Positions 17,063-25,091 of a stretch of DNA of 64,000 bases are shown here, in pieces. The notes below the pieces were generated by a model. The model saw only the letters and a program-made list of their open reading frames with translations, was not told the DNA's origin and did no database searches. This DNA comes from Siphonobacter aquaeclarae (GTDB lineage: Bacteria > Bacteroidota > Bacteroidia > Cytophagales > Spirosomataceae). The DNA lies in contig NZ_FNGS01000001.1 in assembly GCF_900103285.1 (NCBI RefSeq), forward strand, positions 310,001 through 374,000. The letters are read 5' to 3'. The position numbers and the translations under genes were made by a program. Each line of letters opens with the position of its first letter. Position 1 is the stretch's first letter.

Positions 17063-17124
17063 AAAAGATAAATATATTTGATATCTATACTTCGAGATGT
17101 CCTACGGAACATCTCGAAGAGCCG
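17063..17124. repeat. 62-bp direct repeat, copy B
   Basis: Sixty of 62 positions match 15773-15834. The two differences lie in the hairpin loop (CCTACGGA) and in the right arm. Together with copy 4 it forms a 175-base two-hairpin module equivalent to the 172-base module at 15663-15834. Confidence 0.85.
17090..17119. repeat. 30-bp palindromic hairpin repeat, copy 5
   Basis: Perfect 11-bp arms CTTCGAGATGT and ACATCTCGAAG flank the loop CCTACGGA. It lies 80 bases upstream of the next small gene. Confidence 0.85.
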
Positions 17125-17198
17125 TGCCCTGTATAACATCCTGACGAGTGGAATCTATATTATGCAGTTATTTTTAGCTACCTGATCCGTTAATTGTG

Positions 17199-17705
17199 AT
17201 GTTTAACGCTCTTCGAAAGTATAGTTTAAAGAGATTGACGATCGGAAGTGTCTTCCTTCTCATATTTTTACGTTCCAGCGTCAATGAAAAAATTGAGCAA
17301 AAGCCTGACTTTAATTTCTATTTCTGGACGTTTGCGGATTCTTTCGACCTTAAATCGGGTACCTATATCAGAAACTGTGAAACAAAGACTGATACGGCTT
17401 GCATTGAATTTAGTCCGGCAGAAGTAGATCGTATTTTTGCTATTCTGAAAGACCATTCGCTCTTTGAATTGGAAGATCATTTTGTGCCACCTGCGTTGTC
17501 TTCGGTGCTGCCGGTTACTTTCATAACCACCTCTATCCGGAACGGAGGAAAAGAGAAGTACACATGTGTTCATCCTTCCTGTAACGCTATCTATGCTAAT
17601 ACTGAAGTAAAAAAAGTACGGGAAAGTGTCGAACTGGTTTCCAGGATTATTGAGTCGAAACCGGAGGTCAAAAAAATGCCTCCTGCATTTGTCGTTCTGG
17701 AATAG
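17199..17705 (+). CDS. Hypothetical protein with an N-terminal membrane anchor or signal
   Basis: A 168-residue protein with a basic N-terminus followed by a hydrophobic stretch (LTIGSVFLLIFLRSS), which suggests membrane anchoring or export. The rest is soluble and contains FYFWTFADSFDLKSGTYIRNCE and EVDRIFAILKDHSLFEL. Four cysteines in the exported part could form disulfides. I do not recognise the family. The ATG at 17199 was preferred to a GTG one codon upstream. The gene has no partner in an operon and ends at a strong terminator. Confidence 0.65.
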   Translation: MFNALRKYSLKRLTIGSVFLLIFLRSSVNEKIEQKPDFNFYFWTFADSFDLKSGTYIRNCETKTDTACIEFSPAEVDRIFAILKDHSLFELEDHFVPPALSSVLPVTFITTSIRNGGKEKYTCVHPSCNAIYANTEVKKVRESVELVSRIIESKPEVKKMPPAFVVLE

Positions 17706-17721
17706 AACAGGATGAAAATAC

Positions 17722-17753
17722 AAAAAGCCGAAGCGTCCACGCTTCGGCTTTTT
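17722..17753. terminator. Strong bidirectional terminator
   Basis: A 14-bp perfect stem, AAAAAGCCGAAGCG and CGCTTCGGCTTTTT, with loop TCCA has A-runs on the left and T-runs on the right, so it can act on both strands. It separates the orphan gene from the convergent DinB-like gene. Confidence 0.88.
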
Positions 17754-17754
17754 A

Positions 17755-18249
17755 TTATGCTCTATCCCAAAACGCCGGCGGCTCAATCCCCAGCGTCCGT
17801 AAATATACATATCCCTGCCCCCGGTGGTGAACTTCGTTGTCGCTCCAGTAAAACAGCAACCACCAGATTTTACCCTGCCACGTGCCGAAAGACAGATCGC
17901 TTTCCTGAAAGCGTTCTGCCGGAATCGTCGGCCAGGTTTCGTTGATCAGGTCTGTAGTCTGGTCCCAAAGGGCAAGGAGGGCGGCTTTGGTAGCCGGTTT
18001 GGCCGGATCGCCGGGGGCAAAAAGCTCGACGCTCGTCGGCCATTGACCCGTCGCGATTCCGCCGATGCCATGCGAGAGTCCGACTAATTCAAAAACCATA
18101 TCGGAAAAAGGCCGCATGCCGCCGAGACTGTAGCTGAAAAGCGCTTCTTCCGGGAAGGCTTCGATGACTCTGCGGGTAAGGCGGCGGTTGCCCTGCCAGG
18201 CGGAGAGCAGGTTTTCCGGGGTTATGACGAGTGCTTGTAGTGTTTCCAT
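17755..18249 (-). CDS. DinB-like family protein
   Basis: A 164-residue four-helix-bundle protein of the DinB/YfiT type. The presumed metal-binding histidines are in ELVGLSHGIGG (middle) and NEVHHRGQGYVYL (near the C-terminus), the latter being the usual HHRGQ motif of the family. In Bacteroidota such proteins are probably thiol-dependent transferases or metal proteins of unknown substrate. The ATG at 18249 (METLQAL) was chosen over an in-frame TTG at 18282. The 3' end of the gene has a broken second copy at 16328-16376. Confidence 0.88.
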   Translation of the reverse strand: METLQALVITPENLLSAWQGNRRLTRRVIEAFPEEALFSYSLGGMRPFSDMVFELVGLSHGIGGIATGQWPTSVELFAPGDPAKPATKAALLALWDQTTDLINETWPTIPAERFQESDLSFGTWQGKIWWLLFYWSDNEVHHRGQGYVYLRTLGIEPPAFWDRA

Positions 18250-18266
18250 GACCTGGTTTGTTTTTT

Positions 18267-18279
18267 GTTTGATACAAAC
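18267..18279. promoter_or_regulatory. Short palindrome upstream of the DinB-like gene
   Basis: GTTTG-ATA-CAAAC is a perfect inverted repeat 18 bases upstream of the start at 18249. It could be an operator. No regulator gene lies next to it, so the assignment is weak. Confidence 0.3.
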
Positions 18280-18420
18280 CAACTACCGCCGAATGACAGC
18301 GTTATGTCAGCAGGGTTTCACTTTTTCAATTTCTTTGAGAAAAAGCATTGGACAACGTCGGCCGATGGCCTAGCTTTCCGCCGTTAAAAGCCACTTTCTA
18401 CCCGAAAAACAGCCAATACT

Positions 18421-19458
18421 ATGGAGTTCAGACAATTAGGTGCTTCCGGGCTGCATGTACCGGTCCTCAGTTTCGGTACGGCGACCTTTGGCGGCGGAAC
18501 CGAATTTTTCAAGGCCTGGGGAAGTACCCAGGTAGAGGAAGCCAGGGAACTGGTGCACCTGTGCCTCGACGCCGGCGTCAACCTCTTTGATACCGCCGAC
18601 GTTTATTCGAATGGCCTATCTGAAGAAATCCTCGGGCAGACCCTCACCGGTCTCCGTGATCGGGTACTGATTTCGACCAAAGCGACTTTTCCCTTCGGTC
18701 AGGGGCCAAATAATCAGGGCTCTTCCCGCCACCATCTTCTAAAGCAGTGTGAAGGGAGCCTGCGCCGCCTGAAAACCGACTACATCGATATTTACCATAT
18801 GCATGGGTTCGACGGCAATACGCCCGTGGAAGAAACCCTCCGAACGCTCGACGACCTCGTGCAGAGCGGAAAGGTCCGGTACATTGCGGCGTCCAATTTT
18901 TCCGGCTGGCACCTGATGAAGTCGCTGGGCATTTCAGAAAAATACGGCTGGAATCGATATGCAGCGCATCAGGTCTATTACTCGCTTGCCAACCGGGAAT
19001 ACGAATGGGAGCTCATGCCCCTGGGCCTCGACCAGAACGTCGGTGCGCTGGTGTGGAGCCCGCTTGCCGGCGGGCGTCTTGGCGGGAAGTACTCCCGCTC
19101 CAAACCGAAGCCTACCGAAGGTCGCGTAGTAGAGGGAGGAAGTCCTGTTCCTCAGGCTGTTATCTCGGATGAAACCTTTTATGCCATTACCGATACCCTG
19201 GAAGCGGTCGCCGCCGAAACGGAAAAATCGGTGGCTCAGGTGGCCTTGAATTGGGTACTCCGGCGTCCGACGGTCTCGAGCATCATCATTGGCGCCCGCA
19301 ATGCGGAGCAACTCAGGCAGAATCTTGCTGCGGTGGGCTGGAACCTGACGACGGAACAAATCCAGCGCCTCGACAAAGCCAGCGATATTCCGACGATTTA
19401 TCCGTACTGGCACCAGCGTCAGAACCTGACACTGAATCCGATACCAAAGTATTGGTAA
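18421..19458 (+). CDS. Aldo/keto reductase
   Basis: A 345-residue NADPH-dependent aldo/keto reductase with a TIM-barrel fold. The catalytic tetrad is visible as Asp57 and Tyr62 (FDTADVYSNG), Lys87 (ISTKATF) and His128 (IYHMHGF). The C-terminal nucleotide-binding region IIIGARNAEQLRQNLAAVGW is typical. There is no export signal, so it should act in the cytoplasm on aldehydes or ketones of unknown identity. It stands alone between a divergent DinB-like gene and a terminator. A second member is encoded at 24047. Confidence 0.93.
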   Translation: MEFRQLGASGLHVPVLSFGTATFGGGTEFFKAWGSTQVEEARELVHLCLDAGVNLFDTADVYSNGLSEEILGQTLTGLRDRVLISTKATFPFGQGPNNQGSSRHHLLKQCEGSLRRLKTDYIDIYHMHGFDGNTPVEETLRTLDDLVQSGKVRYIAASNFSGWHLMKSLGISEKYGWNRYAAHQVYYSLANREYEWELMPLGLDQNVGALVWSPLAGGRLGGKYSRSKPKPTEGRVVEGGSPVPQAVISDETFYAITDTLEAVAAETEKSVAQVALNWVLRRPTVSSIIIGARNAEQLRQNLAAVGWNLTTEQIQRLDKASDIPTIYPYWHQRQNLTLNPIPKYW

Positions 19459-19460
19459 TG

Positions 19461-19490
19461 AAAGGGGAGGCAATGGGTTGCCTCCCCTTT
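19461..19490. terminator. Bidirectional terminator between convergent genes
   Basis: A 13-bp stem, AAAGGGGAGGCAA and TTGCCTCCCCTTT, with loop TGGG is flanked by A on the left and T on the right. It lies between the reductase stop and the stop of the minus-strand lipoprotein gene. Confidence 0.88.
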
Positions 19491-20249
19491 TTATTCCTTG
19501 ATCCTGAGTGACTTGGTCTGCGGCACGGCGGGAGAGTTTTTCAGGTAGTCGCCCCGGATATTCCGGGAATTATCACTGGAGGAGACCGGTTTGGCCGTTA
19601 GTACGAGCTGTATTTTCTTCGGGTCGTCCAGGCGCTCGTTCCAGTTCAGCACGCTATCGACTACTACTTCAGTATAGGGAGCTCCCTGCGTTTGTATCGA
19701 TTTGTGGAAATGAATACGATCTACTGTAATCGAATCCTGCTTTAGGGTATAGAATAGCTTCCAATAGCGTGGATGTTTGCGCCAGACGGGGGTAAGGGAT
19801 AGGGTAAAGGTACTCTCTTTGTGTCCGGAAATATAGCCGACATACCGGACCGATTTTTTCAGATCGGGCACGGTAAACCAGTTTGTCCAATCCAGCCCAT
19901 CCAGGTTTCGCGACGGCGCTCCTTTTCGGGAAAGTGTATAGCTGGAGAGTAACACACCACCGTTCCTGAAAAAGAAAAATTCCATCTGATACCTCGGCTG
20001 ATCCGTACTTCCGGGTTCGGGTTTGATGGTCGTCATAGCCCGGAAGGAAAAGTCCTCCTTGTCGACACGAACATTTGTCTCGTAAAAAGTGGCCTGGTAA
20101 TACTGTCCGCCCGTACGATCATCGGCGCGCACAATTCCCGATTCGTTCAAGTATCCGTCTGACAGCAGAAAATAGCTGGGATCGATGGGAACAACCGTCC
20201 CGCGGTGACAACCCGTAAGGATCAAAAGAAGTAACCAGCTCTTTTTCAT
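19491..20249 (-). CDS. Hypothetical lipoprotein
   Basis: A 252-residue protein with a lipoprotein signal peptide (MKKSWLLLLILTGCHRG, lipidation cysteine at residue 14). The rest is predicted to be mostly beta strand, for example YQMEFFFFRNGGVLLSSYTLS. I recognise no family. Its start overlaps the stop of the upstream gene at 20246-20249 (ATGA), so the two are translationally coupled and probably work together in the periplasm or outer membrane. If the upstream gene is a toxin, this lipoprotein would be a candidate immunity protein; that is speculative. Confidence 0.8.
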   Translation of the reverse strand: MKKSWLLLLILTGCHRGTVVPIDPSYFLLSDGYLNESGIVRADDRTGGQYYQATFYETNVRVDKEDFSFRAMTTIKPEPGSTDQPRYQMEFFFFRNGGVLLSSYTLSRKGAPSRNLDGLDWTNWFTVPDLKKSVRYVGYISGHKESTFTLSLTPVWRKHPRYWKLFYTLKQDSITVDRIHFHKSIQTQGAPYTEVVVDSVLNWNERLDDPKKIQLVLTAKPVSSSDNSRNIRGDYLKNSPAVPQTKSLRIKE

Positions 20250-21196
20250 AGGTCCCAGTATTTCTTATTGTAGTATAAACCAATCGCGAAATGAGCCTGG
20301 TGAGTAGTCAGGTGTCTCGGCGCTTTTATCAGCGCGTGGATGACGTTTTGGACATCCAGCTTGTCGTTATCCAGAAACTGCGCATAGACCGCCGCTCCGG
20401 GGTGATGAGCCAGCTCTATTCCTGCAAAAAGCCGTCCTTTGTTAAAAAATGCCTGCCTGACGTCTTTGTACGGCACAAAGCCAAGGCCCAGTTGGTCCGC
20501 CACTTCAAACGCATCGGGTGTAAAGCCGGTAAACCGGTCAAACCCGATTATGACATTCCTTACCGGATTTCCGACGGCGTTGTCGTGATAATTCGGTAGG
20601 TGAAAGCTGACAAACCCACCGCCGGTCCAGTACCGGTCTTTCCCATCGCCCAGGCCCATCCAGTGAAAAGGCGTACCGTCGTTGTAGTAATTGATATCGA
20701 AGCCTGCTCCCCCGACGGTTACACTTCCGATCTTTTGGCTATACCGGTACTTCCCGAGCGCATTGGGCGTGCCGAACTTCGACAGCCGGAATACCTGTGT
20801 GGTTGCCAGCGTACCGTAACCGTTGAAGGGATTATACAGCGGTGTCGGCACGAACTTTCCGAAGGTATAGAGCGGGCGGCGGAATCCGTCAACGGCCCGC
20901 TTGCCGCCACCGGTAAAACCTACAGTCAGGTTCGTTTCCAGGACCAGTTTGTTGCGTTCCGCCATACTCAATGAGCTGCCTAAGCCACCCTGAAATGCCA
21001 CCAGCGCGAGCTGTGCATGCGGCATCAGGTTATTATTGAGCATCACGCCGACTCCGCCGCCTATGGCAAGCCGGAAACTGGACTGATACCCGCTCAACAC
21101 ACAAATATCCCATTTGAAATCAGCGGATACCCCGTATTGTAGGGTTTGTCCTTTCGCCGCCTGAACAAAAAGGAGAAGAAGGAGAAGTGGTTTCAT
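20246..21196 (-). CDS. Exported protein, possibly polymorphic toxin type 23-like
   Basis: A 316-residue protein with a signal peptide (MKPLLLLLLFVQAAKG). The start at 21196 was chosen because residues upstream of it would precede the signal. The body has many glycines and aromatics and reads FNGYGTLATTQVF, YYNDGTPFHWMGLGDGKDRYW, and FDRFTGFTPDAFEVADQ. That NDGTPF / GDGxDRxW / DxFTG pattern resembles from memory the Bacteroidota proteins annotated as polymorphic toxin type 23 (Ntox23). I could not check this, and the sequence could equally be an outer-membrane or surface protein. It is the middle gene of a three-gene minus-strand operon. Confidence 0.6.
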   Translation of the reverse strand: MKPLLLLLLFVQAAKGQTLQYGVSADFKWDICVLSGYQSSFRLAIGGGVGVMLNNNLMPHAQLALVAFQGGLGSSLSMAERNKLVLETNLTVGFTGGGKRAVDGFRRPLYTFGKFVPTPLYNPFNGYGTLATTQVFRLSKFGTPNALGKYRYSQKIGSVTVGGAGFDINYYNDGTPFHWMGLGDGKDRYWTGGGFVSFHLPNYHDNAVGNPVRNVIIGFDRFTGFTPDAFEVADQLGLGFVPYKDVRQAFFNKGRLFAGIELAHHPGAAVYAQFLDNDKLDVQNVIHALIKAPRHLTTHQAHFAIGLYYNKKYWDL

Positions 21197-21206
21197 AACC
21201 AGCTGA

Positions 21207-22859
21207 TTAAGGTCTGGAGAGGACAAAGTCACGACCATTTTCATAGAAGATCCGGTCAGCCACTTTTTCGATAGAGAGCCCGTCGGGAAGTGCCAGCGGT
21301 ATTTCCTTCAGAAACTTGGGAAACTCAACGATAAACCGCTGTCGAAGCGATGCCGTATCGGTTACGTTCCGGCAGCAATCGATGCCGTCAATCAGCCCGT
21401 CGAAGTCAGAGCCGATGCAGAGCGTCTGCGTCAGCATTTTCCGGACAGCGTCCTGACCGCCCAGAAAGCCGGCTATCACCATCGCATGCATGATATGCAG
21501 GTAAAAATGACGTGGATGGTAGAAATCGCGGATGTTATCGGCGTTAACGATATCCCGTGAATCAGGCGTAATACCCCGGATAATCCTGGCGCCATCCGGC
21601 TGAGCGGTCCGGAAGACCGGCTCCTCCGCCAGTTCGGATGCGGAGATATAGTCCGAATCTGTGAGGACGGGCATCGGTCCGCCCGGCATCGGAAAAGGGA
21701 AGACATTGGTAGGCATTCCGTTGGCATCGTGCACGTCGGAGTAGCCGAGAATCCGTTGGTCCATTGACAAGCCGATCAAACCGCCCGACAGAAAAATCTC
21801 CGCAATATCTTCGTTGAAGAGGTTGATCGAGCTGGCGTTGAACCCGATCTGATGATCGTCAAAATACGGATTGGGTTTTCCCAGAATCAACCGGCTCTGC
21901 GGGCCCTCCGGAACAATAGCGAGGATATAGTCGCTCAGGCTTTCCCCGTTGGAATCGAACCAGCAGCCGGCAAATCCGGCATGGGAACAAATGACAGGCT
22001 GGTCAAATCCGGCGGCTTTCCGGAACGCATACAGTTCCCGGCGTGCTTTCCAGCTCATGTGCTTGACGTCAGGCAGCAGGTTTTTTTCGTACAACAGGCT
22101 GACCGCGTCTTTCCCAACCTGGGTGAGGCCGTTTCCGGCGGGGCGCAGCGCTCGTTCGTCGAATGCGCCTTCCCGGAAGCCGTCTACCGCATAGGCCTGG
22201 TTCGCGAAAAGTTCGTTGCTGTTATCGATATGCGCGATGTTGACGGAGATCAGCTTGATCGGCTGGGCGAGGAGCGTATCCAGGTTCTCCCGGATATTCT
22301 GTAAAACGCGGGCAGGATCGGTGTTATCAAAATCGCTTCGCAGGCAGTGAAGGCCCTCTACCGAGAAAACAAGCGCCGGGACCGCGCCGGGCTGGAATGG
22401 CCCGCCGTTGTAAAACCGGACCGTCCGTTGCCCGTCGCTCATGGACAGCAAATGGAGGTCTTCCAGAACGGTGTCAAACGCGCCCGCTGCGTTCAGAAAA
22501 CCCAGTAGCCGGTCTTCCGTAATGATGCTTCCGAAAAGGCTCTTTTTGACAATGGATTCAAACAGTTTGTTGCTGAGAATCAGCCTTAAAAGCTCCTTGT
22601 CGGGGAAGTACAGCACGGCAATCGCCAGCGCATATTGTCCAGCCGCCAATTGTGTCAGAGACGCCTGGGACACCAGTGTACTTTCCACAAAAGGCTTGAT
22701 AAAACACTTCTTAGGACTGATCTCGGCGAATGCCTGAAGGAAGTCCTGCCGCAGGGCCGTTCGCCACGGATTCAGCATGGGAAGGGCAGCGGTTTCGCCG
22801 GGATCGGCAAACTGCTTTTTCAGCGAGGGGTGAAGGTGAGCGTCGAAGAGAGGCGTCAT
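21207..22859 (-). CDS. Membrane-dipeptidase-like amidohydrolase (peptidase M19 type)
   Basis: A 550-residue amidohydrolase-fold protein related to peptidase M19. Metal-ligand motifs are DAHLHPS at residues 6-12, SVEGLHCL in the middle, PVICSHAGFAG, and CIGSDFDGLIDGID near the C-terminus, the last matching the M19 GSDFDG signature. It is longer than typical M19 enzymes (about 330-400 residues), with inserts between the motifs. No signal peptide is seen when the start is set at 22859 (MTPLFDAHLHPS). An open frame extends upstream to 23036, but it overlaps the LysR gene and lacks similarity. It is first in an operon with the two exported proteins. Confidence 0.85.
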   Translation of the reverse strand: MTPLFDAHLHPSLKKQFADPGETAALPMLNPWRTALRQDFLQAFAEISPKKCFIKPFVESTLVSQASLTQLAAGQYALAIAVLYFPDKELLRLILSNKLFESIVKKSLFGSIITEDRLLGFLNAAGAFDTVLEDLHLLSMSDGQRTVRFYNGGPFQPGAVPALVFSVEGLHCLRSDFDNTDPARVLQNIRENLDTLLAQPIKLISVNIAHIDNSNELFANQAYAVDGFREGAFDERALRPAGNGLTQVGKDAVSLLYEKNLLPDVKHMSWKARRELYAFRKAAGFDQPVICSHAGFAGCWFDSNGESLSDYILAIVPEGPQSRLILGKPNPYFDDHQIGFNASSINLFNEDIAEIFLSGGLIGLSMDQRILGYSDVHDANGMPTNVFPFPMPGGPMPVLTDSDYISASELAEEPVFRTAQPDGARIIRGITPDSRDIVNADNIRDFYHPRHFYLHIMHAMVIAGFLGGQDAVRKMLTQTLCIGSDFDGLIDGIDCCRNVTDTASLRQRFIVEFPKFLKEIPLALPDGLSIEKVADRIFYENGRDFVLSRP

Positions 22860-23007
22860 GGTATTCCGGTGAGTTAAGGAGGAGGGGTTGGACGAAAGTA
22901 ACGAAACCGGCGACTGCCGGCAACGGGAAAAATCCCCTCTTTTGACCGCGTAAACCCCCTTTTTTACCGAAATGTCGGAACGCTGACCTTCCTCTTCAAT
23001 CCCTCTT

Positions 23008-23943
23008 TTATGGGATACCGGCCGGGACGCTGTCAACGGCCAGCATCAACTCGCCCTCTTCAAAAATCCGCTGTATCTGCTGAATCTCCTCGGCATAGAT
23101 CGTCTTCTTCCGCATACCGAAATGGAGCGTGTTTTCGATGACCTGCGTTCCCTCCCAGATCAATTTTACCTTCCCGGCAGCCATTTCTTCCCGGCAGAGA
23201 AAATCCGGTACAATGGAAAAGCCCTCGCCATCGCTCAGGCACCGGATGATCGAACAGATATTCGGCACGATGTAGTTAGGCTTGAAGTCCGGATGCCGGC
23301 CGAATTGCAATTGCCAGAACCGCTTCAGGTGTTCCATATCCGCCGCGGTGCTGTACCATACCTGCTGGTGGAGGAGATGTTCGGCCTCGGCGAGTTTGCC
23401 GGTATGAAGCAGCGCGTCTATTTCCGCGGAATCCGTTTTCGAACCGGCGATCATCACGATCCGCTCCTTCGAAAACGGCTTGTATTCCAGGTTCTTCTGC
23501 GTGCCTTTTTGAGGTGTAATGATCAGATCGAGCAGGCCCTTGTCCAGATCGGCCAGCATTTGCGGATATTCCCCGAACTGGATGATGACGTTGAAAGGAA
23601 GGGTGGAAATATGCTTTTCCAGTGTAAACTGAAAGGTTTCAAAACACATCCCGATGCTGATCGTCGGGCGCTCCAGCCGCGAACTTTTGTGAAAGAGCTG
23701 CTCGGCGGCTTCCAGTTTGGCAATCGGCTCGACGATGAAATTATACAGCACCTTTCCGCGCTCGGTCGGTACCATCTGCCGCGCTGAACGGTCGAACAGC
23801 TTGTACCCCGTATAAGATTCCAGCGAATTAAGATGAAGGCTTACCCCCGGCTGGGAGATGAAAAGTGCCTGTGCGGCGCCCGTGAGCGTTCCGGTTTCGT
23901 AGATGGCCTTGAACGACCGCAGCCATTCCAGATTCAATACCAT
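23008..23943 (-). CDS. LysR-family transcriptional regulator
   Basis: A 311-residue LysR-type regulator. Residues 1-62 form the winged helix-turn-helix (LEWLRSFKAIYETGTLTGAAQALFIS then QPGVSLHLNSLES). The rest is the periplasmic-binding-like effector domain. It is divergent from an aldo/keto reductase, mdaB-like and monooxygenase genes, which fits control of a quinone or electrophile response; that is inference from layout. A clear inverted repeat overlaps its start codon and probably serves as the shared operator and site of autoregulation. Confidence 0.92.
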   Translation of the reverse strand: MVLNLEWLRSFKAIYETGTLTGAAQALFISQPGVSLHLNSLESYTGYKLFDRSARQMVPTERGKVLYNFIVEPIAKLEAAEQLFHKSSRLERPTISIGMCFETFQFTLEKHISTLPFNVIIQFGEYPQMLADLDKGLLDLIITPQKGTQKNLEYKPFSKERIVMIAGSKTDSAEIDALLHTGKLAEAEHLLHQQVWYSTAADMEHLKRFWQLQFGRHPDFKPNYIVPNICSIIRCLSDGEGFSIVPDFLCREEMAAGKVKLIWEGTQVIENTLHFGMRKKTIYAEEIQQIQRIFEEGELMLAVDSVPAGIP

Positions 23944-23968
23944 TGTATCTATTAGTTTTATGATACAA
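23943..23968. promoter_or_regulatory. Likely LysR-type operator
   Basis: TTGTATC, 12 bases, then GATACAA is a perfect 7-bp inverted repeat with an AT-rich spacer. It contains the T-N11-A arrangement typical of LysR-family binding sites. It touches the lysR start codon and lies 42-67 bases upstream of the -7 box of the divergent reductase gene. Confidence 0.65.
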
Positions 23969-24009
23969 AGGTATAAATTAAGTTATTTTTATGATGACAA
24001 AAGGCGATC

Positions 24010-24017
24010 TAGTTTTG
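24010..24017 (+). promoter_or_regulatory. Bacteroidota -7 promoter element
   Basis: TAGTTTTG matches TAnnTTTG and lies 29 bases before the reductase start. No good -33 box is present, which fits a promoter that needs an activator. Confidence 0.5.
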
Positions 24018-24046
24018 CAGTGTCAATCAACAGAACATAGATCCCA

Positions 24047-25042
24047 ATGGAATACCGTCAAATAGGAACCTCTGATATTCAGCTTTCTGCCATTGCCTAC
24101 GGCGCTTTCGCCATCGGTGGCACGATGTGGGGAGGAAACGATAAGAAAGACTCCATCGCCGCGGTGCATGCTTCCCTCGACAATGGCGTTACGACACTTG
24201 ATACAGCTCCATTCTATGGCTTTGGATTGAGCGAGGACATGATCGGGGAAGCGCTGGCTGGTCGCGACCGGTCTGCCGTACAGCTGCTCACCAAATTCGG
24301 CCTTGTCTGGGATGGAGACGGTCGCGGCGAATATTTCTTCGATGCAGAAAAAGACGGACAAACCGTCCCCGTTTACCGCCTTGCCTCCGCCGACAGCCTC
24401 GTCCGCGAGCTGGAAAACAGCCTCCGTCGCCTGCGTACCGATTACATCGACCTGCTTCAGCTCCACTGGCCCGACGGGACGACACCCATTGAAGAGACCA
24501 TGACGGCGCTGGACCGCCTCCTCCGCGATGGTAAAATCCGCGCTGCCGGTGTTTCCAACTACAACGTCGACCAGCTTTCAGAAGCACGGCAGACGCTCGC
24601 GATAGCCTCCGATCAGGTGTCCTACAGCATGCTGAACCGCTCGATTGAAGACGAGCTGGTACCGTATGCCCTTGAAAACAAGGTCGGAATCATCGCCTAC
24701 AGCCCGATGGAGCGGGGATTGCTGACCGGCAGCTATTTCCGGAACGCCCGCCTCAAAGCCGATGATCACCGGAACGGTTACTTCGCGCAGTTCGATCTCG
24801 CGTTTGTGAAAAACCTGCTCGACGCCCTGCAACCCATTGCCGACCGGAAGGGCGCGACGCTGGCGCAACTCGTCCTCCGCTGGACATCCCTGCAACCCGG
24901 CATTACATCGGTCCTGGCCGGCGCGCGCAACGCCGAACAGGCTGCTTCCAACGCCCGGGCTGCCGAAATTACCCTTTCGCCGGAAGAACTGACTTACATC
25001 GGGGCGTTGCTCGACTCCGAAACTGCTTCGGTAAGGTATTGA
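24047..25042 (+). CDS. Aldo/keto reductase
   Basis: A 331-residue aldo/keto reductase. The catalytic residues appear as Asp52 and Tyr57 (LDTAPFYGFG), Lys83 (LLTKFG) and His139 (LLQLHWPDG). The C-terminal cofactor-binding segment reads SVLAGARNAEQAASNARA. It is cytoplasmic. It lies downstream of a LysR operator and upstream of quinone-reductase and monooxygenase genes, so a role in detoxifying carbonyls or quinones is likely. It is only distantly similar to the other reductase at 18421. Confidence 0.93.
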   Translation: MEYRQIGTSDIQLSAIAYGAFAIGGTMWGGNDKKDSIAAVHASLDNGVTTLDTAPFYGFGLSEDMIGEALAGRDRSAVQLLTKFGLVWDGDGRGEYFFDAEKDGQTVPVYRLASADSLVRELENSLRRLRTDYIDLLQLHWPDGTTPIEETMTALDRLLRDGKIRAAGVSNYNVDQLSEARQTLAIASDQVSYSMLNRSIEDELVPYALENKVGIIAYSPMERGLLTGSYFRNARLKADDHRNGYFAQFDLAFVKNLLDALQPIADRKGATLAQLVLRWTSLQPGITSVLAGARNAEQAASNARAAEITLSPEELTYIGALLDSETASVRY

Positions 25043-25091
25043 TAATCAAATAGATTAATTATTCATTCGGTTTATTGCTCTTAAAAATCTT

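Noticed and set aside
15551-17119. CRISPR array
   Set aside because: The repeats are strongly palindromic, irregularly spaced (107 to 1120 bases apart), separated by whole genes, and no cas gene is present.
15551-17124. Insertion sequence
   Set aside because: Inverted and direct repeats exist, but no transposase or recombinase gene is present between or near them.
22860-23036. N-terminal extension of the M19-like protein
   Set aside because: It overlaps the LysR gene and shows no signal peptide or domain; the Met at 22859 directly precedes the DAHLHPS metal motif.
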